DNA of 64,000 bases from Phalacrocorax aristotelis. Lineage: Eukaryota > Chordata > Aves > Suliformes > Phalacrocoracidae. Below are positions 1 through 14,100 of this stretch, piece after piece. The stretch is taken from NCBI RefSeq assembly GCF_949628215.1, contig NC_134286.1, positions 2,418,001-2,482,000 on the forward strand, given 5' to 3'. The position numbers were made by a program, and so were the translations under genes. The first letter of the stretch is position 1; each line of letters opens with the position of its first letter. Under the pieces are notes generated by a model. The model was not told where the DNA came from, made no database searches, and saw only the letters and a program-made list of their open reading frames with translations.

Positions 1-1680
1 GACGCAGTTCTCAAACAAGCCAAGGAAACAAGAGCTCTGGTTTGCTCTGACTGTTTACATCTGTGCCTCTTGCATGCACGCCACTTCCATATAAGGTAGC
101 TCTATATCTGCTAATATGACATTAATAACGGATTTATAGCTAGACAGCGTTCCAGCTGGAGAATTTTCTTATTTGCAAGGTGATGTAATTAGGCACCCAG
201 TCTGAGCACTGCACTGAGAGGCTATAAAAGGTTTTGGAGCTGGGGTGAAAAAAATCACAGGTGAATCTTTCAAGGGCTTTAGCAGAGTTTTGTTAACCAT
301 TGGAGCTGTGGTTAGTGAAAAGCTATAGTGCAATTATAGAGGCACCTTTCCTGCAAATAACAACCTACTTTCTGTCACTTTTTTATCTAAAGAAGACTAG
401 GTATATATGTTAGGTATCATAGCAATATCACAAATTTATAAGAACCTTAAAGAACAAAATATGTTATTGTATCACCTTACCGACCATCAATGCTGACAAA
501 AATCACCCTCGTACTTGCCTCTGAGAAAGAACACAGCACCAATCTTTTGCAGCCAGTTTCACGGTGCTTTTGCTTTCTCTTACCTAATGAAAGAACATGA
601 ACTTTCGAAAAAAAAGCACTTACAGAAAATGAACCTACCTTCACCCTCACCTACTACTATGGGCATTTTTTTAGAGTACAGGTGTCCCTTTTCATCTGTG
701 TGAAGCCTATACTGTCAAAAATAGAAATACCGCAGAACACCTGCCCTAACAGCAGCTTGGAGTACAAATATTGTCAGTTAAAGAGATTTGTTGCTTTTTT
801 TCCTGCAGATTGTCAGAGAAGTTGTGCAACAGGGTGCAGATTTTCTGTTAAGGAGCCGAGCAGGTGATAGTGGTATGCTCTTACGGTATTTATCTGTGAG
901 GAAAGGGACTGACAGCGCCGAGAGGCAAAGCCTCAGCAAAGTTGCGGTGTCTGCTTCTGGGTGAAGATGAAAGCTGGTTCTGTAAGATGCAGGCTGTCAA
1001 GCCCAGCCTGCATTTCCTCTTTGCAATGCAGCAAGGAAGCAGCCTGTGATCGTACACACACAAACACACACACACGAGTTTCCTCTTTACAGTGCAGAGA
1101 GGAAGAGACGTGATCACATATGTGCACTGTTGTACAGACACAAGCACAAACTAAGTTTAATTCATATACGAAATATTATGTTGTCCAAACAGATCCTAAA
1201 AAAAAATGTTAATTTTTTTAATATATTGGTTTTGAGAAGATAGCTTTGATTTTACGGGAAAGGATATCTACTGTCTACCGTGTTTTTACAGACTACAGGT
1301 TTTACTGCAGAAGGTGTTTTCTGTTCATATGATAGATGCCACATCATGATATGGGAAATAACTTGTGGTACTTTATTTTCCTGTTCTAAGAAATCTCTTC
1401 ACACTGAGGAGACACCTGGTGATGTTAGAAGTCTTTGATGAGACGCCATGTGATGTTATTTTTGAACGCGTTGGCTCTCTAGCAGACAGCAGAATGAATA
1501 GTATTTGCATTTTGAAGGACTGGAATGAAGACATCCTGAAAAAATGGTAGTTTTCTTCTACTGCACTTCTGTATGAAGCTCCCCAGTTCAGAAAGAAGGT
1601 CTTTTTAAGGAAGCAATTCAGGATACATTGAAATCTCACCAAGTTGATGTCAAAGACATGCGCATTGGCCTGAATTTAAG
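1..1680. other. Non-coding DNA, left edge
   Basis: AT-rich sequence with only short chance open frames. A CA-rich microsatellite lies at 1053-1075. I recognise no exon or repeat family. Confidence 0.6.
1053..1075. repeat. Short imperfect (CA)n
   Basis: About eleven CA/TA/AA dinucleotides interrupted by one AA. A small microsatellite. Confidence 0.9.
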
Positions 1681-2620
1681 ATCACGGAAACATGGGAATG
1701 TTTGTTGGAAGAGAACTCTTGTTTTTTCAGTCCAACCTCCCACTCGGAGTAGGACTATCTCCAACAGAAGGTTGGGTTTTTTGTGGCTGAATCTTGAAAA
1801 ACACTAAGGATGGAGACTCCCCAGCCTGCCTGGGTAACCTAGACCAGTACGACACTGCCTTCCTCCTGAGTGGTTTTCCCTAATGTCTCCCAGGCCACAC
1901 TCTGTGGCTGTTACACCTTGTTTCTACCTTCTGGCACTGCTGCCAGGAGCTTGGTTCCGGCACATCTGTAACTGCCCTTCAGATAGTTGTGGGCAGCTCT
2001 TAGGTCACCCCTTGGCCTCCTCTTCTTCAGCCTAACAAGGCCAGCTCCACCAGCCTCCTGCTTTAGGTCAGGTGCTCTGGGGCCTTGATTGTTTCGGTAT
2101 CTCCTCACTGGCTCCTCTCCAGTGTCTCGGTCCTTCTTGAGCTGCAGGAGGGCCCTACATCTCCTGCAGTAAAGCTGAATGCAGCCTCCAGGTCTCACTG
2201 GAGTAGAAGGGGGTAAGTTTGCCTCATCCTAATGGAACCCAGTATGTGGTTTGTCTTAAGATGAGAGCACGCTGTTGGCTCCTGTTCAGCCTGGCATCTG
2301 CTGTAATCCCCAGGTCCTTTCCAGCAGGGCTGCTCCTCACCCAGCAGCTTCTCAGCCTTTACCAGGGGAGGGCAGGGGCTTTTCCTGGCCGTTGTGCAGG
2401 ACCTGGCACTTTTCCCTGCCATACCTCAGGGGTTTCTGCTGGCCCAAAGGTTGCTCACGTCCCTCTGGGCTGAGGCTCTGCTGCTTTTTGCATCAGCCAC
2501 TCTGCCAAGCCGCAACTAAACGTGTCTAATGGTCTGCCTCCTCTCACTGGATCATGTCTGTTCTCAAACGCAACAGTTATTCCGCTCATTGGTAGCAATC
2601 CTCCCCAGGGCCATTTTTGA
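1681..2620 (-). mobile_element. CR1 LINE remnant, 3' portion, antisense
   Basis: Read on the minus strand this follows the CR1 3' region: lineage-typical segments matching 'paid by sequence' blocks such as CTGCAGGAGATGTAGGGC and the TTGAGCTGCAGG-type tract, then GGTTGGACT, TTCCAAC and degenerate copies of the terminal ATTCTATG octamer at about 1681-1697. Large differences from the CR1 consensus and small indels indicate an old copy. No intact reverse-transcriptase frame survives. The right boundary (about 2620) is approximate, where similarity fades. Confidence 0.85.
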
Positions 2621-4300
2621 CCCTTTCTCAAGGCTATTTAGACATTACATATTAATGCAATATGTGCTTTAGTCAGTCACTCAATAATGAGGTGAACAAG
2701 CAGGAATATCCAACTCACAGCAACATTACCCTACCACTTAAGAGTGGACATAGTGATTAAGTAGAATGTTCTGATTTTCTGGTTTATATAATTAGCATTT
2801 TTAAAACAATCAACTGTATTATGGATGGATTGGGATATTTACACCCAAAGTCCCGGGTTGGGATGTGTAGGCTCCGCTCCTTGACACCATTTCTGTTCCT
2901 TTCATACCTTCAGGTCCCTTAACTCTAATGATTTGGAGGAGGTCATGTTCCCGCTGCCCTAGTTCTAACTCTTGGCTGTTCCTGTGCTACAGAACTGAGA
3001 GTATAGGATGAAAGGTTTCCAGGAATGTGACCCTTTTGTCCAAGTAAACAAATCTCTGTTCTCCAATTTAGGCAGTTCTTAGCATTTTAGTAGCTCTTTC
3101 GAAGTGTCAATCATTTCAGTGGTCAGGCCCATTTCTTGGAGGTGGCAATGCAGCCCCCCAAAGGAAGAACCATGCAGAGGGAGCAGTGTGTTTACTTCCA
3201 CTTCTCTAAGGATTGCATCACAGAGAAATACAGTTCTCGGCAGTTAATGATGCAATGTCTCATCTTTTGGTATTGCTCTGATAAACTAGGAACCAAATTA
3301 CGTCCCAGCTTCATGCAACGATAATCTCCAAATCCAGGTGTTGGGAATTCACATGGGACTTTTTGCCCAAAGGGCTAAAGACTCTTCACAGAGTCTTGGG
3401 ATTTCTAATATTTTCCAAAGAAATCAGAGCTGCTTCCGCTGTTCGTAGGCTGCTGCTCTTGCTGCCGTGTGAAGTGGCATCCACACGCCCGTCATGCTCA
3501 GCAGGAAAATTAGTTCAGTCTCAGCACTACTTGGGTTTCCCGTGGGGCTGCCAGGAGAACGACGACCTTATTTCTAGGTTATTTTCTTCTGCTTCTTCCC
3601 AAGTGAATATTCCCATTAGTGAAGGGCAAGATCTCCCCTACTGTGTCCCCCTTACTCTGTGTCATGTGCTGGAGGCCTGGAGATGATGCCACCTTGAACA
3701 CAGATTTAACCCTGTGACAAGTGTGCATCACCACTCTCCTGAAATTTAGCTACTTTCATTCGGCAGAGTTGGATGGTGTGTGCTGATATGAAAAGATGCC
3801 ACTGAAATTAATGACAGCATTAGCAAATCCTCCACTTATATCCTGTAAAACCTCCTGGGAATAATAAATATGCAGAATATGACAAATAGATATGCCGTTG
3901 GAATTGCTTGCTGAGAGCATTGTTTCAGTTTCTTGGATGAGCTGCTTTTTCACCTCAATTAACAGAACTGTGTCTGGTTCATTTCAAGAGTTATTGAAAA
4001 TTAATATTAACTAAGGCCAGTTTCTGTTCAATTACTGTACTAAGAGGATAAGGTGCAGCCTCGGCCCTGGTTTCCATCATGCAGACATTGGAAATGGTCA
4101 TTCCACTGAAGATATTGCACAGATCATTGTTTTCATAATAAAGTTGCTCACCATGTTTTAATCAGTCTGACCAGCAAGAGAGAAGGGACTGGGGAAGTGC
4201 TGGGCATGGGAAAGAGCTGGGGAGGCAAGAAGAACGTGTGGCGTCAGAGGAGAAGATGTGCAGGGCAGCACTAGGGGAAGGGGGAAGAGGGATGGAACTC
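2621..4300. other. Non-coding DNA between CR1 copies
   Basis: AT-rich, with nothing coding recognised. TGTCAATCA at 3105-3113 is a PBX-like half site and nothing more can be said from one match. Confidence 0.6.
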
Positions 4301-5331
4301 ACAGGGTCGTGATCAACGGGGCAGAGTCTTGATGGAGGCCTGTCACTAGTGCTGTTCCCCAGGGGTCTGTGCTGGGTCCAGTCCTTTTTAACGTATTCAT
4401 CAATGACCTGGATGATGGGACAGAGCGTCCCCTCAGCAAGTTCGCTGGCGATCCCGAGCTGGGAGGAGCGGCCGATATACCAGCAGGTTGTGCTGGCATC
4501 CAGCGAGACCTGGCCAGGCTGGAGAGCTGGGCCCAGGGGAGCTTCAGGGAATTCAACAAGAGCCAGTGCAAGGTCCTGCCCCTGGGGGGGAACAACCCCC
4601 CCACACCAGCACAGGCTGGGGGGGACCTGCTGGAGAGCGGCTCTGCTGAGAGGCCCTGGCAGTGCTGGGGGGCAGCGAGGTGACCCTGAGCCAGCACCGG
4701 GCCCTTGGGGCCAAGGGGGCCAGCGGTGTCCTGGGGTGCATGGAAAGGAGTGTGGCCAGCAGGGCGAGGGGGGTTCTCCTCCCCCTCTTCTCTGCCCCAG
4801 TGAGGCCACATCTGGGGTGCTGCGTCCAGTTCTGGGCCCCCCAGTTCAAGAAGGACATGGAATGCTGGAACAAGTCCAGCGCAGAGCTGCCAAGGTGCTC
4901 AGGGACTGGAGCATCTCCCTTGTGAGGAAAGGCTGAGAGACCTGGGCTTGTTCAGCCTGGAGAAGAGAAGGCTGAGGGGGGATCTCATCAATGCTTATAA
5001 ATATCTGAAGGGCGGGTGTCAAGAGGATGGGGCCGGGCTCTTTCCAGCGGTGCCCAAGGACAGGCCAAGGGGCAACGGGCACAAGCTGGAACATGGGAAG
5101 TTCCACCTGAACATGAGGAGAAACCCCTTCCCTGTGCGGGTGCCAGAGCAGGGGCCCAGGCAGCCCAGAGAGGCTGTGGGGTCCCTTCCCTGGAGACATT
5201 CACCCCCCGCCTGGACGTGGTCCTGTGCCCCCTGCTCTGGGTGTTCCTGCTCAAGCAGGGGGTGGGACGGGATGAGCTCCAGAGGGCCCTTCCAGCCCCC
5301 ACCAGTCTGGGATTCTGTCATTCTGTGATTG
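4301..5331 (+). mobile_element. CR1 LINE, 5'-truncated, with C-terminal RT remnant and intact 3' end
   Basis: The left part translates to the end of the CR1 reverse transcriptase: MLGPVLFNVFINDLDDG (from 4369) then SKFAGDPELGG. The catalytic box expected as FADD reads FAGD, so this copy is dead even apart from its 5' truncation. The frame closes at 4683. The 3' non-coding part follows the CR1 consensus closely (CTGGGCCCCCCAGTTCAAGA, GATCTCATCAATGCTTATAA and onward) and ends in the diagnostic octamer tandem ATTCTGTC-ATTCTGTG at 5312-5327. Severe 5' truncation and lack of a poly-A tail are normal for CR1. This copy looks younger than the one at 1681-2620. Confidence 0.96.
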
Positions 5332-8100
5332 CTCCTATTCTTTAGATACCTGTTCTGATCCTTTGCGCAAGTTATTGCAGCCACCAGGCAGCACCGGGCT
5401 GAGGGCAGTTGTGAAGCCCTGTTTATGCTGAGGAAGTATCCTCAGTGCACTCAAGCACTGAGTGTCTCCTCGAGTCCCTGTCTTACTGAGGAAGCACTGA
5501 TGCTTGCAATTAAAAAACAGATAAAGGGAAAGAAATTCTTTACAATGCCTGAAAATGGTGGTTTGGGTACAGGTACAACTGAGTCGTCATTTACGACTGC
5601 TTTTTGGTTTGTTTGGGGTTTTTTTGTAAAAAGGAGCTGGTACAAGAAACCACACAGAAAGGTGTTAGCTTTTTATCTAACAAAGACAAAGACCTCTGCG
5701 AGGTGGAGCTCCCTGGAGAGGGCTTGCCCAACGCCTGGAGCTGCCGCAGGGCAGGGAAGGCAGCTGCCTGCAGGAGCCCTGCCTGATGCTGCCTCTGCTG
5801 CAGCTGCAGCAGCGTACCAGCTCGCTTCCCAGCCTCTCGCAGCATAACCACTCTCCTGAGCTTGTGCGGTTGGCTTGCGACAGGCAGGGTACCGTGGGCT
5901 ATTCCATATGAAGAACCGGCCAGGTAAATTTGCCCACTCCTCCTTGACAGGGCGACCGGCAGCCATCACCCAACAGTTCTGCTGGAAGGGCGTCAGCAGA
6001 CTGAGGTGCAGAGTACTGGGAATTCTGGAGTAGTGAAACCCCGTATCAGGCTGACCATGGCAGTGGATGTGCTGATCCAGGTCCTCATTCTCTCCACTCA
6101 GACTGTAGCAAGCGGCTGGGGTTCAGACCTTTGCTGCTCTGCTGTGCTCTAGACATAAAGCGATACTAAGGCGGAATGCAAGATGGACACCATTGATCCA
6201 TCCCATTCCTTTGGGATCCATGTGCAGGAGGAGACAGGAGACCAGAGAGGGGTGTGAGGGTGACAAGAGGTCCACAGACACTTCAGTATCGTCTGCTGTG
6301 GCCTGGGGTCTGGGGGACAAGCTCTTTGAGACCACGGGCAGGCATGCCCTGGTCTTGCTCACCCTGCTGAGGAGGGCAGTCCCCGAAACCGGGCGGCCGC
6401 TGCTCTCTCACAGCGAGCCAAGCAAGGCCTGGCTCCCAGCAAGGACTGGTGGCTTCCGCAGCTTATTATCTACTCACCAACATTTGCCAATCTGCCTTCC
6501 CCTTACTGAATTTAGACGTTTCCTTGTCACTCCGGAACACAAAAAAGCACTCAGAGAGCACAGCGAGCCTGCTCAGCCCCCTGCCTTCTGCTGAACTCCG
6601 AGCTGGACTCAACATTTGGCTCTTTCTCCTCTAACTCTCTCCTTGCTGGCCCAAGTCCCTGCAGGGATGGGATCCGCTGGAGCCGTGCAACTCTCGCTCT
6701 CAGGAGTGATGCCCAAATACAGAAGATTTTTTTTTTCCCTGTAAAGCCCACTTTCGGAGACTTTTCTAGAGCTCAAATGCCCTCAGAGAAAAATCCAAAC
6801 CTCACTTCTTTTCCCAGTTTTTCCGCAATAACTTCAACTAGAAAAAAGAAAACAACCCACAAAAAAAGCACTTACAAAACAAAAAGTTCAATCCCTCCAA
6901 GCTGGAGGGAAGTGAAATCAAAAGAGAAATGAAATTGATATACGTAGGCTTTATATTTTGGGGAAGTGCCTGTTGACAAAGGTCAGGGAGGAACATGCTG
7001 CTCGGGTGGCTGTGTTTGAAATTTTGCTGCTGATATCAAAGGCTGCAACTCAGTAAAATATTTGCATTGATAATTTTCTATGGTTCTTCTGAAATAACTG
7101 TAGGGTATATAACCAGGGAATTTTGCAGAAGTAAAATAGAACCACAAGGTGAATAAGGAAAACCCCCCTAAAAAGCCTTCTGCCTCCCAAATAGCTTCCT
7201 TTTATCCCTCAGTCATGCCTGAGCCTTTCCACAAAGTGCTCTTTCTTCTACCATCTCGTCCCCTCCCAGAATATCGCATGGTATTGGAGTATGATTTCTT
7301 ACTGAAGAAGAAAAGCCACATTGTTCAACATCTTCTTCTACTGAGTAATGCCAGAGTGGCACCTATTTTGGCAGAGCCTTCAGGGTTTCCTCATATCTGA
7401 CTAATAAGAGATGATGAAAAATATGATTCATTAAGAAAACACAGATAATCATCTGAGAAAATTAAACACTCATCTTTAAATGTAGCTTTATTTTCTTAAA
7501 TAACAATGAAACCTCAAACAAATGGTTTAATCTCAAGGCTCCATCTTGTGGCAAAGTAAAGCAAATTCGCTTATTGTGAAATTAGCGTTTGTCCTTCCTT
7601 AATTTCCAGCGGTTCCTCTGTAATAACCTCAGGGTGCTGTAGGGCTGCAGACAGGTACGCCAAGCTTCGCCCGAGCGGGAGCAGCAGGGCTGGCGGTGCT
7701 GGGCAGAGAGTGTTTCTTGCTGTTCGAGTTATATTAACGCTGTCTGCGGTAACACAAGGCACGCATGCCTTTCCTAACCAACTCCCATATTCAGCGACCA
7801 AGGGGGCAGCTCACTCACCTACAGCCTGAGTCTGATTTAATACCCTTGAAAGCCTCGAGCGGCAGACAGAGCCGTGACAGCTGTGACAACTCCCGACCTC
7901 CTGAATATTTGTGTCTAATATGATCGTGCTTGAGTGCATTTGTATGAAAAATCTCTTGCAAAAATCTAGGATTTGGCATTTGGTTTTGGCTGGCGACTCT
8001 CACCTAGCCTCGTTAAATCTTTCATTGAAAACTGCATCAATGGTGCAAAGCACGGCAAAGTTATTATTATTATTACTACGAATTATTTTTGTTCAGTTAG
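5332..8100. other. Non-coding DNA
   Basis: No gene recognised. An 18-bp perfect palindrome built of CTG/CAG units lies at 5795-5812. T-rich and A-rich runs occur near 6728-6740 and 6840-6880. Open frames up to about 140 codons have no recognisable domain. Confidence 0.6.
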
Positions 8101-11100
8101 CAGAAACACACCGGTGTGACCAGCCAGCGAGCCGCTGCAGCCCGTCCAGGGTGGGCATCGCCTTGCTCACACCCAGGGCCATTTGGCCACTCTTTCTGCT
8201 GTAAAACCGCTCCTTTATGTCTTAAAAATCCTGTCCCTGGCACCGTGCCCGCTCGCCCGGGAGCAGGAGCTGGGCAGCCCTGCTTCTACCAGATAAAGCA
8301 CGGACTTCCCATTGGGCAGCTGGGGAGGAAGGAGGATGGCTGCCTTATCTTCCTTCCTCCAGCACCATGTGGGACTGCGTTATCTGGGTTTGTTTTGGGT
8401 GGTTTTTGTGTGTTTTTTTTTCCTAAATATAAAGTAAGGCTGTTTTTTAGCATGCCGGAGCTGGCCAGCTTCCCAGAGCACGTCCTGGGCAGCAGTGGCA
8501 GGCAGCCACGGGTGCTCCCAGCCTGCTCATCCGCCGCAGCCAGCCAGGGAGCTCCCTTTTGCGCTGCGTGGGAGGGGAAGGTGCAGCTCCTGGACTGGGC
8601 TGTCCTGGCTGCTAGTTTTATCCTGGTAAAATTATTATTTCTCCTTCGTGATGCAGGGAACAAGGCATCATCTCCCAGATCGTATCACGGGGGCCCGTGT
8701 TGGATATCTCTGTAGTAACAGCTTCTGGCATGGTTATGAGCTGAGCACAAACTCAGCCCCTCCTGCCTTCCTGGGCCCATCTAAAAAGGTATCAGTGAGT
8801 GCTCGGGCAGTACAGCTGCTGCCTTTGCTGGACACGTGGACAACTATTGCAACTTGGGGCTGGTAATTGTACTGATTCAGAAGCATTTATGCAACATGAT
8901 GTGGTATTAGGTTTAAAGCATTATTTTCCTGTTGCTGTTCCTTACATCTTGGTCGCACCCTTAATGATCTTCATAGGAAATATTTACTTTGAGGAGTTTG
9001 GTTCTAAGTATGCCAAGTGATCAAAACCAGACAGGGCAGGGTTTGCTCTCATATGATTTCAGTTTTTCCTGGAAAGAAACAGGGATTTAAAAAAAAATAA
9101 GAAGTTTTGGTTTCAAAATTAATGCAAATCAGCTTGAAAAATAAATGAACACTCTGTTCTTTCTCAGGCAATCTAATATTAACCTTTACAGGAATAGAAA
9201 CTCAAGGACACACTGGGGAAAAGCAAGACCTCTAACCGTGGTGCCGGCAGCGCCTGAATGCAGGTGTTAATGTATAGCGTACATACGGCTGTTGTAGATA
9301 CATCCTTGCGGCTGCCTTTGGGCCATCTGAAACTGGGGTCTTGGCATGGAGAAAGGGGCAACAGCTATCTGTGCAAAGCTTTCTTCTCAGTGCAGTCTCC
9401 AGGTTTAACATCCTCGAGTCTCAAGTAAGCAAGGAAGCAGCAGCCTCATAATTTGGGTATTGCTTAAGGTGAAAAATTGCCCCACTGCTTGTTATTGCTT
9501 CTGTCGCTTCACCCAAATTTCTTACAGGCTGACTTGCAGAGAAAACCATGCCCCGCGAAGGTGTATGTGTAACACGTAGTTCCATCGCTGTGTGATGCAG
9601 CCTCTTCGTGTGCCGTAGAGGCCGAAGGAATATGATTTTGTCAGGGCAGAAATTTCTACCCATTGCAAACCCTTGATGCAGCACGGCCTGGGAAGTGGGG
9701 GCAACTCCTTCATCACCCTGACATCAGTCTGGGGCTAAACAATATTAGAAACGCTTGGACAATTTTCTGTTACTTTATTTGGATGTTTTCCTTTGCAGGT
9801 CTTGGTTTATTAAGCCGAACGCCTTGGTAACCCTAAGTCAGACAAGCAGGAGCAGGGGTTGCTATAAGAAATCTCTTAGAAATGACCCACAGCGACTTTT
9901 TTACATTAAAAAATGTCACATGTAAAGGTCTAATAACAGGAATGAGGAGGTGGGGAGATGCACAGCTCACGTTACCCGCACAGCTCAGCTGGCACCGCTC
10001 TCCGGATCTGCTGGCCTTGCCAGATGTCCCGGCGTGGGCAGGGAAGGGGTGGCACAGGGCTGCTCACCTAAAAACCACGTGGGTTTGGGTTTTATTTTCC
10101 TCACTTCTTTGCAGCCGCCTTTTCCCCGGATCCCAGGTCTTTCCTTTGGAGCCCATCCCACTGTCACACACCATGAAGCACGTTGACACAGCCAGCCGGA
10201 GTGTGGCACCTCTCCTGGCTCAGCTGCCATCACTGAGAAACACAGTTTTTGGCAATGTGAGGAAACCCCCCATTTGGGTCATTGCTCAGCATCTGTGCAT
10301 AAATGTTTCATGACTTTCTTAAAAAAATGATGGAAATTGTTATGCAAAAAAGCTTATATTAGTGTGGACTTATGCCTGAGAGAATGTATTAGTAAAGAAA
10401 AATAAACTATAAAGCAGGGATATTTTAATTATTGCAGCCTAAGAGCTATGAATTTGAAACTTCAGAGTCAAGGTTAGACATGACAAAACAAGACACAGCT
10501 GAGTTGCCGGAAAACCCCTCACATGCTCCATGATACTGTCATGAGCAGGGAAAAGAGCTTGTGTATCTCCAGGGTCATCCCAACAGGTTTAGAGCCACCC
10601 AACTGGAAAGGGTGGGAGGGACGAAATGGTTGGACTGGTCTCGTGTGGTTTTGGGGTGCTCTCGGAGCACCTGGGGCGCTCAGAGCCCGGCTCGCTCAGG
10701 CCAGGCAGATCATGCTGCACCATCAGGGGAGGCGGAGAGGAAACCCCCCCTACTCAAGAGGAACCACTAACCTTCAGGTACCGTTACAGATGATTTAATG
10801 TTATTACTTTCTGGTGGTTTTGGAGCGGAGCTCTCAGCCCTGGGAGCCCTCCTGCTCTCTCAGCTGTCCTGTCTTGTGCTTTCTTGCGGGAACTGCAGAT
10901 AAAACACTTTTTAGCTAAACCCGTGGCATTGCAGCATCTCTCTTCCCTGGTAGCACAGCTTCCTGCACTCACACATTTGTTCCCCACAGATACTCACTGT
11001 CTTGTGAGGCGACCGCCCTAAAGACAGGCGAGCGTACCATGAAAGTGCATACGCACTTCCAAAATTATTGTTTGCATCACATTTTGCAGCTCTTTAGGCG

Positions 11101-14100
11101 GTCACGGCAGTAGCTCGGCTCTCTGGGCGGCTGCTCGGAGGGATGACCTTGACGTGGTGTGCGTGCGCCAAAGAAGTGTGGGTACCTCTGGCCTTCCCCA
11201 GCCCATAAAATATATGGCCTATTGCTTAAAAACATTTAAAGATGCTTAATCTCCTTTTAAACTCCCAACATCTAATTCAGACGCTGATGTTTCTTTGCTC
11301 TCATGATATCTGGTAACAGACGAAACATGGATGAATCCCACCTGGAGTTGGTTCAGGTGATGCTAGCGGGGAGAGAAGAGGGTTCAGAGGAAGCCAGAGG
11401 AGCAACCACGATGCCCTCACAGTGTGAGGGTGGCCGTTGCCTGCCCTGGGAGGTGATAACTTGGGGTTCCTCTTGGATTCATTAGCACTGATCCCATTCC
11501 ACCTCCGGCCTGGCAGGAAAACTCATTGAACAAGAAGTCACAGTATTGACTGTTTACTTTGGGGAATGAGCAAGCTTTAAAAGGCAGTTCTCAATTACAA
11601 TCATGCACTTATTTACAAATGGTCATAAAACCATGCAGTTAAACACGATAATAGGAATTGTGTAAGGACAGCGAGCATTGAATTTTGGTTTCCAGCAGCG
11701 TACTGCAGCGTGCGCTCCCAGCAGCCGCCGAGGCGCGTGGAGACCTTTGCTCCTTCTGTCTCCGCAACACGTTGGCTTGTCTGAGACAGGTTGATCTCCA
11801 GCTTCGCTGCTGGATAACGCAACAAGGAATGTGTTCAGGCTATTGAGTAAACCACCGTCATCTGTAAGAGATTTCCCATCTTTGTGTCTTAATGGTCAGG
11901 ACAAGCCTGTGGGCTCGTCTCATGCTCGGTGGGAACGTGCTGCCCTTCATCTTTGCCCGCTGAGCAGGGTTTTTTAGAAATGAAGTTGAGTTTCTCTCAC
12001 TTTTTTTTTCTTTTACTTGTTACTGATTAATCACCCAGCCTCATGTAAACTGGAATTTTACATGCGTTTTGCCCATTTACCGATCCTTAAATTCCTGTGA
12101 CGCCGGGTACTGTGTTTTGTGTCGCTGGGCCATGCTGCAGTGATGGAGGCTCCAGGGCCACGGCTCCAGAGATGCTTTGATGTACATCAACACTTCATGT
12201 GCCTTCTCCAGCACTTTGGCCCTGAGACCAATTCACAAAACACTCTGGTTTGACCCTGGGAATGGGCAGACTTCTTCCAAAGGAATGTCTTTCCTGTTAG
12301 GGCAGGGAGTTCCATATCTGGAGGAAACCCACCACCCTGACCTTGCTCAACTGTCTTCTGCAACTGTCACTGTCCCCGTCTTGGTGTCACAGCATTGCCA
12401 AATCACTGGTGAGCCTCCGTCCAGTTCCTGGCAGCTGCTGAAATCCCTGAATAACTGCTACGTCTGCATTTATTTTGAATTATGACACCAGTTGCCCTTC
12501 CCAGAAGAAAACTTGCTGGCAGGATGGCCCTTTGGCGAGTAGCACCTGCGACAAAGTCCAGCTGTGGGTGCAAGGATCACTTTGGAGGCTGAAGCTTGGG
12601 AAGCAGCTTGAAGAAACCCCAGCCACCTTACAGCCCAGCAGCCCAGTGTTTGCTGACCAAGATACTGACAGCTCCATTTTATTTGCAGTCCCACTTGGAA
12701 GCTTCATGGTTCCTGTTTCATACAGGTTAGGGAGCGCTCTGGATACTGTTTTCACCTCCTGCAGTTTCCTTGCTCAGCTGCACCTTGCTGGAGTTTGAAC
12801 CCCTCCAGGGAACCTGCTCATCCCTGGGGTCCCCTGTCCTGCCTCCCCTCGGGGCTGTCGCTCCACCAGCTGCCTTCACATTCATCTATCTTAAATCCTC
12901 GCTCTTTGCAATCTCAAATGATCGGGCAGAGCATTGGCGTGACGGTAGCACGGTGAGCAGCTGTAGCAGGGAGCGGGGCGCGCGGGTGCAGGGGTGCCGG
13001 ACCACGCTGCAGCATCCTCAGGAGGGTGCCGAGGGTGAACATGAGCACCCTCCTCTTGGGTCTGTGTCTGAGTGAGCTTCCAAGCTCTGGCCTGCCTCTC
13101 TCAACCTTGATGGCCCTAAATTAGTCTTTCAGTGAGTTTTCTGCCCTGTGACATACCTGTCTTCTTTACCTGCCGCTCCCTGGGTGGAGACGTCTGCCAT
13201 TTCTCTGTGCCGTGCGGAGCCTTTCCAGAGATCCTCAAGGTATTTGAAAAATGGTTTGCAGTTTAATTTTATTAGATCGTCAATAAACCAGCAGGGCATA
13301 ATTACACACCAAAATTATCTAGACTTGAAAGCACGGTGATCACTGCCTTGCTCTCCGTGAGCTGTAACTTAATGCAAACCCCTCTGTCGTTTTCCATTTT
13401 CTAGTTCTTTCATTCATCCCTGCTGAGTAATTAAAAATGGCTTATAAATAAACACTGGGGATGATTTCCGAAATGTTCTGTATTTATTTGCAAGGCTGGT
13501 ACTTCTGTCATTGGCCCACTTAAGTGATTTTGAAAGATTGTATACAGGTTCTTTTTACAACGTATTTGAAGTTTGTAATCCTGCTTAAATACACAAAAAT
13601 AGGAAGGATTAACAAACTGCCACGCTGAGGCCAAAAGAAGACAGAGCTAAAAGCAATCAAGGAGCAACCTATCGGATACATGAAATAAATTGGGGGAAAA
13701 GTGGAAAACTGTCAACAAAAATAATATGTTATGGATCCTCAAGCCTTTGTGTTTATGCTAGAGGAAGCCTAAAATAATCTGTGGTTTCTGATGCTTGATT
13801 TAGTTTTCCACAAGCCTAATTAACACCAGATTAAGTTTGCTGCCACTATGGTTTATTGCTGAGATTGACAAATGCTTGTTGTTTATTTGTTTTCTGAAAA
13901 AATGACTGGAGGCAATAACAGAATGACACAGTTAATAAGCTTGAAAACAATGCTACAATATTCATTTTTATAAACTTAGTCTTTAGAAGAAACCCCCACG
14001 ACTTTCCCTATTAAGTTCTGGCCCCACAGTCCTCACAAAGGAAAAAATCCCAAGGATTGAATGTCCCACTGGTTTAAGATATAGCCCTGTGAATTTAAGC

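Noticed and set aside
223..230. TATAAAAG in GC flanks, resembling a TATA box
   Set aside because: No downstream coding exon, donor or CpG support; single motifs of this size are expected by chance.
8116..8715. 199-codon open frame on the plus strand
   Set aside because: No recognisable domain or splice partner, and a competing minus-strand frame overlaps it.
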